DNA from: Demequina rhizosphaerae
GTDB lineage: Bacteria; Actinomycetota; Actinomycetes; Actinomycetales; Demequinaceae
Assembly (NCBI RefSeq): GCF_000971255.1
Contig: NZ_BBMC01000004.1
Coordinates: 1 to 64,000, forward strand
Reading direction: 5' to 3'
DNA length: 64,000 nucleotides
The position numbers and the translations under genes are program-made. Of the stretch, positions 58,454-64,000 are shown piece by piece (position 1 is the stretch's first letter; each line of letters begins with the position of its first letter). The notes beneath the pieces were generated by a model. It did not search any database, had not been told where the DNA came from, and saw only the letters and a list, made by a program, of their open reading frames with translations.

Positions 58454-58486
58454 CGCATCGTCCCGCGGGTGCGCAGGGACGATGCG
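58454..58486. terminator. Inverted pair of the 9-mer motif before pepP
   Basis: 11-bp arms CGCATCGTCCC around an 11-base loop, directly at the 3' end of the 130-residue membrane protein gene, ahead of pepP. Confidence 0.7.
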
Positions 58487-58879
58487 TCAGCCGGCGATCG
58501 CGACGACGAGGGAGCCGGCCAGCAGGGCGATGCTGGTGGGGCCGAAGACCGCACGCTCGAGCGGGCTGCGCGACGCGAGGTTCGCGAGCGTCGAGAACGC
58601 GGCGAACGCGACCACCACCCACTTCAGCACCGTGACGAGGGTGCTGTCGCCCGACCCGATCACGCCGGCCCCCGCGAGCACGATCAACGCCATGCCGAGC
58701 AGCGTCAGCGCCGAGACCGCGCTGCCGAAGCGCAGCCGCCCCGGGAGCGTGCCCTCGTGGGCGCCTCCCCACGCGGCCCGGCCCCACGGCGCTCCCGCCG
58801 CGAGCGCGACCTGGAACGCCGCGACCAGCGCGAAGATCGCCGCCGTCGCCCACCCGACCATCTCGACCGCCGTCATCAT
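58487..58879 (-). CDS. Small four-helix membrane protein
   Basis: A 130-residue protein with four hydrophobic helices (VGWATAAIFALVAAFQVALAAG, FGSAVSALTLLGMALIVLAGAG, TLVTVLKWVVVAFAAFSTLANL, VFGPTSIALLAGSLVVAIAG) and the loop GAPWGRAAWGGAHEGTLPGRLR. Similar small proteins are widespread but uncharacterised. The start could be ATG 58879 or 58876. Divergent from the PHP gene. Confidence 0.75.
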   Translation of the reverse strand: MMTAVEMVGWATAAIFALVAAFQVALAAGAPWGRAAWGGAHEGTLPGRLRFGSAVSALTLLGMALIVLAGAGVIGSGDSTLVTVLKWVVVAFAAFSTLANLASRSPLERAVFGPTSIALLAGSLVVAIAG

Positions 58880-58979
58880 GCCCCCTCAGACGAATGTCCT
58901 GCTCCTGCTCCCATCCTGACGCACGTGAGCCGCCCCGTCTCGGCGGGCCGGCGTCGGGCGACCGCGCGATACTGGGCCT

Positions 58980-59804
58980 GTGCGCATCGACCTCCACACC
59001 CACTCGAACGTCTCGGACGGCACGGGCACGCCCGCGCAGGTGATGCGCGAGGCCGCCGAGGCGGGCCTGGACGTGGTGGCGCTCACCGACCACGACTCGG
59101 TCGGCGGGTGGGAGGAGGCCGAGGCGGAGGCCGCCCGGCTCGGCATCGGCTTCGTGCCCGGCATCGAGGTCTCCGCGCGCGACGGACGCGTGTCGATCCA
59201 CATGCTCGCGCTGTGGCCGCGGCCGGACGATGCGGCGCTCGCCGACATCCTCGCGTTCACCCGGGAGGCCCGGGTGGGCCGGGCGCAGACGATCGTCGAC
59301 CGGATCTCCGTCGACTACCTCATCGACTGGGACGACGTGGTCGCGCAGGCGGGCGACGCCGCGACCGTCGGGCGCCCGCACATCGCCGACGCCCTCGTCG
59401 CGCGCGGCCACTTCGCGCACCGCGACGAGGTGTTCGCGGAGGTGCTCCACAACCGTTCCCGCTACTACGTCCACCACTACGCGCCCGAGGTGCACGACGC
59501 GGTGCGCGCGATCCGCTCCGCCGGGGGAGTGCCGGTCTTCGCTCATCCGGGCGCGCACGCCCGCGGGCGCGTGGTGCCGGACCGGGTCATCGCGTCGCTC
59601 GCCAGGGCCGGGCTGGCCGGGCTCGAGGTCGACCACCGCGACCACGACGAGGAGACGCGCGAGCGGCTCGCGGGGCTGGCGGAGAAGCACGGGCTCGTCC
59701 GCACCGGCTCGTCGGACTACCACGGCACCGGCAAGCTCAACCGGCTCGGCGAGAACCTCACGACGCCGGAGGCCTTCGCGGCGCTCGAGGCGCAGCGGTC
59801 GTAG
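58980..59804 (+). CDS. PHP-domain phosphoesterase
   Basis: A 274-residue metal-dependent hydrolase. The PHP motifs are DLHTHSNVSDG, ALTDHDSVGG, FVPGIEVSARDG, HMLALWP, a central RPHIADALVARGHFAHRDEVF, FAHPGAH and GSSDYHGT. Relatives hydrolyse 3',5'-bisnucleotides (RNase AM/YciV type) or short phosphorylated substrates. GTG 58980 follows GATACT (58968-58973) by six bases, suggesting a leaderless transcript. Confidence 0.9.
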   Translation: MRIDLHTHSNVSDGTGTPAQVMREAAEAGLDVVALTDHDSVGGWEEAEAEAARLGIGFVPGIEVSARDGRVSIHMLALWPRPDDAALADILAFTREARVGRAQTIVDRISVDYLIDWDDVVAQAGDAATVGRPHIADALVARGHFAHRDEVFAEVLHNRSRYYVHHYAPEVHDAVRAIRSAGGVPVFAHPGAHARGRVVPDRVIASLARAGLAGLEVDHRDHDEETRERLAGLAEKHGLVRTGSSDYHGTGKLNRLGENLTTPEAFAALEAQRS

Positions 59805-59834
59805 CGGAGCCGCGCTGCCCCCAGCACCCGGGCC

Positions 59835-59840
59835 TAGGAT
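59835..59840 (+). promoter_or_regulatory. -10 box TAGGAT of the S4 gene, leaderless
   Basis: TAGGAT ends six bases before the ATG, with no room for a ribosome site. Confidence 0.5.
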
Positions 59841-59846
59841 GCCGAC

Positions 59847-60074
59847 ATGACCAACCCGACTCCCATGGACGACGTCTCGGTCGGCGACGAGGTGATCCGC
59901 CTGGGCCAGTTCGTCAAGCTCGCCGGTCTCGTCGACTCCGGCGGCGACGCCAAGGCCGCCATCGTGGACGGCTTCGTCTCCGTCAACGGCGAGGTCGATC
60001 GCCGCCGCGGACGCCAGCTCAGGCACGGCGACGTCGTCACGGTCGACGGACGCTCCGCGCGCGTCCGACCCTGA
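59847..60074 (+). CDS. S4-domain RNA-binding protein, YbcJ type
   Basis: A 75-residue protein consisting of one S4 domain (IRLGQFVKLAGLVDSGGDAKAAIVDGFVSVNGEVDRRRGRQLRHGDVVTVDG). The GDAK and RRRGRQLRHGD patterns match the YbcJ/RqcP-like small S4 family that binds structured or ribosomal RNA. Its exact role is unclear. Confidence 0.88.
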   Translation: MTNPTPMDDVSVGDEVIRLGQFVKLAGLVDSGGDAKAAIVDGFVSVNGEVDRRRGRQLRHGDVVTVDGRSARVRP

Positions 60075-60110
60075 CGAGGACGCGCCGGGCACAGGGCCGG
60101 GCACGAGAAA

Positions 60111-60138
60111 GGGGCGGGACCCTCGCGGATCCCGCCCC
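60111..60138. terminator. Bidirectional terminator between S4 and helicase genes
   Basis: GGGGCGGGA and TCCCGCCCC pair over a 10-base loop; AAA lies before and CTCGT after the stem. It lies 36 bases after the S4 stop and 16 from the helicase stop. Confidence 0.75.
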
Positions 60139-60154
60139 CTCGTGAAGAAGCTGC

Positions 60155-61813
60155 CTACTCGGCGGCCGGCTGCGCCTGCGGCGCGCCCTCGCCGGAGCCC
60201 GAGCCGCCCGAGCGGCGGCGACGGCGGTTGCGGCTGCGGCGCGGCTTGGACTCGCCGCCCTCGGAGCCGCCCTGGCCGGAGCCCGAGCCGCCCTCGGCAC
60301 GGGGCTCGCGCGGCGCGCCCTCGCCCGATCCGCCCTGGCCGGAGCCCGAACCGCCGCGGCGACGGCGGTTGCGGCCGCCGCCCGAGCGGCCCTCGCCGGA
60401 GCCCTCACCCGAGCCCGAGCCGCCACGACCACCCTGGCCACGACCGCCCTGACCGCGGCCGCCCTGGCCACGGCCGCCGGCACCGGCGCCGCCGGCGTGC
60501 TTGCCGGTCTCTCCCAGGTCCTCGAGCGTCTCCGCCTCGAGGCCGGCACGCGTGCGCGCCTCCTTCGGCAGACGGCCCTTGGTGCCCTCGGGGATGTCGA
60601 GGTCGTCGAACAGGTGCGGCGACGTCGAGTACGTCTCCTGCGGCTCCGGGTAGCCCAGGTCGAGGGCCTTGTCGATGAGCGACCAGCGCGGGATGTCGTC
60701 CCAGTCGACGAACGTCACCGCGGTGCCGGTCTTGCCCGCGCGGCCGGTGCGGCCGATGCGGTGCAGGTACGTCTTCTCGTCCTCGGGGCACTGGTAGTTG
60801 ACCACGTGCGTGACGTCGTCGACGTCGATGCCGCGCGCCGCGACGTCCGTCGCGACGAGGATGTCGATCTTGCCGGTGCGGAACGCGCGCAGCGCCTGCT
60901 CGCGGGCGCCCTGGCCCAGGTCGCCGTGGATCGCGCCTGCCGCGAAGCCGCGGTCGCGGAGCTCGTCGGACACCTTCGCGGCGGTGCGCTTGGTGCGCGC
61001 GAACACGACGGTGAGGCCGCGGCCGTTGGCCTGCAGCATGCGCGCCAGCACCTCGACCTTGTCGAGCGCGTGCGCCCGGTAGACGACCTGCTTGATCGCC
61101 TTGACGGTGGCGCCGTCGTCGTCCGGGTCGGCCGCGCGGATGTGCGTGGGCTGCGTCATGTAGCGGCGCGCGAGCGCGACCACGGCGCCCGGCATCGTCG
61201 CGGAGAACAGCATGGTGTGGCGCGACGCGGGGGTAGCGGCGAGCAGCTTCTCGACGTCGGGCAGGAAGCCGAGGTCGAGCATCTCGTCGGCCTCGTCGAG
61301 CACCACGGTCTTGATGAAGCGCAGGTCGAGGTGGCCCTGGTTGAGCAGGTCGATCATGCGGCCGGGGGTGCCGACGACCACGTCGACGCCCTTCTGCAGC
61401 GCCTCGATCTGCGGCTCGTACGCTCGGCCGCCGTAGATCTGGACGATGCGCACGGCACGCTTGCGCGACGCGGTCTCGAGGTCGTTCGCGACCTGGACGG
61501 CGAGCTCGCGGGTCGGCGCGACGATGAGCGCCTGCGGCTTGCCCTGCGAGTCGCCGAGGCCCTCGTAGGCCGGCTCGCCGGGGGCGGCGGTGCGCTGCAG
61601 CGCGGGGATGCCGAAGCCCAGCGTCTTGCCGGTGCCGGTCTTGGCCTGGCCGATGATGTCGTGGCCGGACAGCGCGACCGGGAGGGTCATCGCCTGGATG
61701 GGGAACGGGGTGGTGATGCCCTTGTCGGCGAGCGCCTCGACGATGCGGGGGTCCACGTCGAAGTCGGCGAAGGTCTTGTCGGGCGTCTGCACGCTGGCGT
61801 GCGTCTCTGTCAT
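60155..61813 (-). CDS. rhlE: DEAD-box RNA helicase with RGG-type tail (RhlE-like)
   Basis: A 552-residue helicase with the Q motif (FADFDVDPRIVEALADKGITTPFPIQ), AKTGTGKTLGFGIP, VAPTRELAVQV, TPGRMIDLL, VLDEADEMLDLGFLPDV, FSATMPG, ATDVAARGIDVDDVTHVVNYQCPEDEKTYLHRIGRTGRAG. From about residue 440 it is low complexity: GGRGQGGRGQGGRGQGG, then Arg clusters (RNRRRRGG) and Gly/Ser blocks. Position next to DUF3107 and DUF3152 matches the Rv3211 (rhlE) neighbourhood of mycobacteria, which supports the symbol. Confidence 0.93.
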   Translation of the reverse strand: MTETHASVQTPDKTFADFDVDPRIVEALADKGITTPFPIQAMTLPVALSGHDIIGQAKTGTGKTLGFGIPALQRTAAPGEPAYEGLGDSQGKPQALIVAPTRELAVQVANDLETASRKRAVRIVQIYGGRAYEPQIEALQKGVDVVVGTPGRMIDLLNQGHLDLRFIKTVVLDEADEMLDLGFLPDVEKLLAATPASRHTMLFSATMPGAVVALARRYMTQPTHIRAADPDDDGATVKAIKQVVYRAHALDKVEVLARMLQANGRGLTVVFARTKRTAAKVSDELRDRGFAAGAIHGDLGQGAREQALRAFRTGKIDILVATDVAARGIDVDDVTHVVNYQCPEDEKTYLHRIGRTGRAGKTGTAVTFVDWDDIPRWSLIDKALDLGYPEPQETYSTSPHLFDDLDIPEGTKGRLPKEARTRAGLEAETLEDLGETGKHAGGAGAGGRGQGGRGQGGRGQGGRGGSGSGEGSGEGRSGGGRNRRRRGGSGSGQGGSGEGAPREPRAEGGSGSGQGGSEGGESKPRRSRNRRRRRSGGSGSGEGAPQAQPAAE

Positions 61814-62015
61814 GGTGCTCCGATGAATTCGGGGGCGCGCGGGGCGCCGATGGCGGGCAGCCGATCGCGAATCATCCTCAGAGCGGCTCGTCGCTGTCTT
61901 CAGCGGTACCGCGTTTCACATGACGACCGGTCAGCCCCGGGTCAGGACACAGTGTACCGGGCACCCCTCACCCGGCGGTAGGGACCGACGATGCGCGCGT
62001 CGCGGACAGCACGAA

Positions 62016-62041
62016 GGCCCGGGGAGCATCGTCCCCGGGCC
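62016..62041 (-). terminator. Terminator after the DUF3107 gene
   Basis: Perfect 10-bp stem GGCCCGGGGA with a GCATCG loop, 22 bases past the stop. The loop and the first arm bases form a 9-mer motif copy at 62026. Confidence 0.8.
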
Positions 62042-62062
62042 CTCGTGGTCGTCTTGGTGCGG

Positions 62063-62281
62063 CTACGCGCCGAAGCCGACGCGGCGCTTGGTCTCCTCGC
62101 CGATGTCCACGTAGCCGAGCGCGGCGCCGGGGACCACCACGCGACGCCCCTTGGCGTCCGTGAGGTCGAGCGTGCCTCCCTTGGTCGCCGCCGCCACCGC
62201 CGCGGCGACCGCGTCCGCCGACATGTCGGTGTCGATCGCGATCTCACGCGACACGTTCTGCACGCCGATCCTGATCTCCAC
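62063..62281 (-). CDS. DUF3107 protein
   Basis: A 72-residue protein (MEIRIGVQNVSREIAIDTDMSADAVAAAVAAA...GRRVVVPGAALGYVDIGEETKRRVGFGA) matching the actinobacterial DUF3107 family, whose mycobacterial member is the TB9.4 antigen. Molecular role unknown. GTG 62281 is chosen because GGAG lies seven bases upstream; an upstream TTG would add four residues. Confidence 0.88.
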   Translation of the reverse strand: MEIRIGVQNVSREIAIDTDMSADAVAAAVAAATKGGTLDLTDAKGRRVVVPGAALGYVDIGEETKRRVGFGA

Positions 62282-62319
62282 AGCCGTCTCCAATGCTCGT
62301 GATGCCTTTGGTCTGCCCT

Positions 62320-62325
62320 TATCCT
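62320..62325 (+). promoter_or_regulatory. -10 box TATCCT of the DUF3152 gene, leaderless
   Basis: TATCCT ends six bases before the ATG, again without a ribosome site. Confidence 0.45.
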
Positions 62326-62331
62326 AGGGCG

Positions 62332-63198
62332 ATGACTCGGCGGTCCGGAGGCCTGTTCGCGGGCAGGGGAATCGCCCTTCCCGGCTGGCGGGTGACCCTC
62401 ATCGCCGTGGTCCTGTGCTTCGCCGTGGGTCTCGGAGCGGGCTGGGTGACCGGCCAGGTACCGGGGTGGTACCGGGCGTGGAGCGCGGACCCCGAGCCCA
62501 GCGCGTCCCCGAGCGTGAGCGAGACCCCCGAGCCCGAGGTGAGCCTCCCCGCGATGGAGCCGATCACACGCGTGCTCGACGAGGACGACGCGGCGGCGGG
62601 CGTCGTCACGACGACCGTGCCCGAGCGCGGCGCCGGCACCTTCTCGACGGCCTCGACCGCGAGCCGCACCGCCGCTCCGTCGGTCTCGCCCGACGCCGCC
62701 GACGGCCCCACCCGTTACGTGCGCATCGACGTCGAGGACGGCGTCACGGTCGACGAGGACGCGCTCGTCGACCACGTGATGGCCACCCTGCAGGACGAGC
62801 GCGGCTGGGGCTCCGCGGGTCGCCTCCAGTTCGTCGTCACGGACGGCGCGGCGGATGTGCAGGTGGTGCTCGCGACCCCGTACACGATCGCCACGCGCTG
62901 CCCCGATGGGGCCGAGGCGACGGCGGACGATGCGGACGGCTCCCCCGAGCCGACGTGCGCCGAGCAGGGCATCGTGCCGGTGTCCATCTACGACTGGACG
63001 GCGGGCCTCGACCGCTACGGCAAGAACCGCAACGGCGCCCGCGCCTACCTGCTCAACCACGGCGTCGGGCTCGTGCTCGGCGAGGAGGAGGTCACGTGCA
63101 CCTCCGGCGTCGCCTCGGTGATGGTCGACCAGACCGACATGCCGAAGGCCTGCAAGACGAGCGCATGGCCGTTCCCCGGCGCCGCGAAGTCCGGCTGA
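62332..63198 (+). CDS. DUF3152 exported protein with degenerate zincin motif
   Basis: A 288-residue secreted or membrane-anchored protein. One N-terminal helix (VTLIAVVLCFAVGLGAGWVTG), a Pro/Glu/Ser linker, then the DUF3152 domain (RYVRIDVEDGVTVDEDALVDHVMATLQDERGWG, GIVPVSIYDWTAGLDRYGKNRNGARAYLLNHGVGLVLG). Typical members carry HEVGHxLG, the start of a metzincin-like site. Here it reads HGVGLVLG, so the Glu and second His are missing. Location next to DUF3107 supports the family assignment. Confidence 0.85.
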   Translation: MTRRSGGLFAGRGIALPGWRVTLIAVVLCFAVGLGAGWVTGQVPGWYRAWSADPEPSASPSVSETPEPEVSLPAMEPITRVLDEDDAAAGVVTTTVPERGAGTFSTASTASRTAAPSVSPDAADGPTRYVRIDVEDGVTVDEDALVDHVMATLQDERGWGSAGRLQFVVTDGAADVQVVLATPYTIATRCPDGAEATADDADGSPEPTCAEQGIVPVSIYDWTAGLDRYGKNRNGARAYLLNHGVGLVLGEEEVTCTSGVASVMVDQTDMPKACKTSAWPFPGAAKSG

Positions 63199-63247
63199 CC
63201 GGCGCGGTGGCGCACGCGGTGTCGGACCCTTCTGGTGGGATCGGCGC

Positions 63248-64000
63248 ATGACCGCGCTCCGCCTGCTGCCGGCGCCCCCGGCCCCGACCGCGCCCGAGCT
63301 GGACGAGGCGCAGCGGGCGGCGGTCGAGGCCGCGCTCGCGCCGTCCCGCCCCGGCGATCCCGGCCACCTCGTCGTCGTCGGCGCCCCCGGCGCCGGCAAG
63401 ACCACCCTCGCCGGCGCGCTCGCGCTCGAGGCGGCGCGCCGGGGCGTCGACCCGGGACGCCTGCTCGTCCTCTCCGCGACCCGCGCGGGCGCCGCGCGGC
63501 TGCGCGACCACGTGTCGCTCGCGCTCGACCGTCCCGTCGGCGCGCCGGTGGTGCGCACCGCCTCCTCCGCAGCGCACGCGATCCTCACGGCGCAGGCGAC
63601 CGCGCTCGGCGACCCGCCGCCCGTGCTCGTCACCGGCGCCGAGCAGGACCAGATCCTCCGCGAGCTCCTCGAGGGGCACCGCGCCGGGCTCGGGCGCGCG
63701 CCCGACTGGGGCGGCGCCGTGCCGCCCGAGGCCACCGCGCTCGCGGGCTTCCGCGCGGAGCTGCGCGACCTGCTCATGCGCGCGAGCGAGGCCGGGCTCG
63801 ATCCCGACGCCCTCGCGCGGCTCGGCGACGCGACCGGCCGGCCGGAATGGCGCGCCGCCGCGGACCTCATGGACGAGTACGACGCCGTCCTCGGCTGGCG
63901 GTCGCTCACGCCCGACCAGGGCGCGCGCTTCGACCCCGCCGTCGTGGTCGCGCAGGCCGCGCACGTCCTGGAGACGTGGGACGCGCCCGGCGACCGCCCC
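63248..64000 (+). CDS. adnA: AdnA-type helicase-nuclease, N-terminal part
   Basis: The first 251 codons of a large UvrD-like helicase, cut by the window edge. Walker A is VVVGAPGAGKTTLAGALALEAARRG, followed by LLVLSATRAGAARLRDHVS and VVRTASSAAHAILTAQA, as in the actinobacterial AdnA/RecB-like subunit rather than PcrA. In mycobacteria adnA-adnB lies in the same neighbourhood as DUF3152, DUF3107 and rhlE. The nuclease domain expected at the C-terminus lies outside. TGGGAT ends six bases before the ATG, a leaderless pattern. Confidence 0.8.
   Translation, partial: MTALRLLPAPPAPTAPELDEAQRAAVEAALAPSRPGDPGHLVVVGAPGAGKTTLAGALALEAARRGVDPGRLLVLSATRAGAARLRDHVSLALDRPVGAPVVRTASSAAHAILTAQATALGDPPPVLVTGAEQDQILRELLEGHRAGLGRAPDWGGAVPPEATALAGFRAELRDLLMRASEAGLDPDALARLGDATGRPEWRAAADLMDEYDAVLGWRSLTPDQGARFDPAVVVAQAAHVLETWDAPGDRP

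Overview
The window is dense chromosomal DNA of very high GC content (roughly 70 percent by eye). It carries about 60 protein genes, many joined by 4-base ATGA or GTGA overlaps, with frequent GTG starts. Actinobacterial marker families are present: DUF3107, DUF3152, DUF3017, DUF3817, DUF6350, an AdnA-type helicase and an MgtE-N/DUF1003/Mrp block. This points to an Actinomycetota bacterium, probably of the Micrococcales. That placement is inferred from gene content and was not tested. No tRNA, rRNA, CRISPR array or prophage was seen. The only mobile element is an IS30-type transposase cut by the left edge.

Layout, left to right. Bases 1-830: 3' part of an IS30 element. 864-4075: pta-ackA (acetate/ATP). 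4267-8148: a translationally coupled run of diguanylate cyclase, SURF1-like protein, DUF3817 protein and GMP synthase. 8314-12258: a PspC-type envelope-stress locus divergent from a DesK/LiaS-type two-component system. 12276-19773: membrane protein, DEAD-box helicase, PcrA helicase, a secreted protein and lactate dehydrogenase. 19835-24240: an MMPL exporter divergent from a second two-component system. 24365-34222: sucCD, purN-purH, an aquaporin, icd and mdh, i.e. TCA cycle and purine synthesis. 34645-43097: a ROK repressor followed by a complete amino-sugar operon (binding protein, two permeases, intracellular GH3 hexosaminidase, sugar kinase, nagB, nagA). 43229-47944: one-carbon genes purU, glyA and folD, with a ZTP-type riboswitch before glyA. 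48140-58879: exonuclease III, galactokinase, Mrp, DUF1003, MgtE-like, MocR-like regulator, LLM oxidoreductase and aminopeptidase P. 58980-64000: PHP phosphoesterase, S4 protein, RhlE-type helicase, DUF3107, DUF3152 and the start of adnA, an order known from mycobacteria.

The genes describe a facultative sugar metabolism: GlcNAc is imported, phosphorylated, deacetylated and deaminated to fructose-6-phosphate. Lactate and acetate branches and TCA enzymes lie nearby. purN, purH, purU, glyA and folD form a purine/one-carbon group in which the riboswitch would couple ZTP/ZMP level to glyA-folD.

The most unusual signal is not a gene. The 9-mer GGACGATGC (or its complement) occurs about 43 times, where base composition predicts around one. 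It is evenly split between orientations. In genes it is nearly always read as Asp-Asp-Ala or Ala-Ser-Ser. It forms at least four perfect inverted pairs in intergenic hairpins. This resembles the DNA uptake sequences of Neisseria and Haemophilus, which to my knowledge have no described actinobacterial counterpart. Two roughly 100-bp palindromic elements with nearly identical 21-bp arms (30809-30909 and 47999-48098) form a second, separate repeat family.
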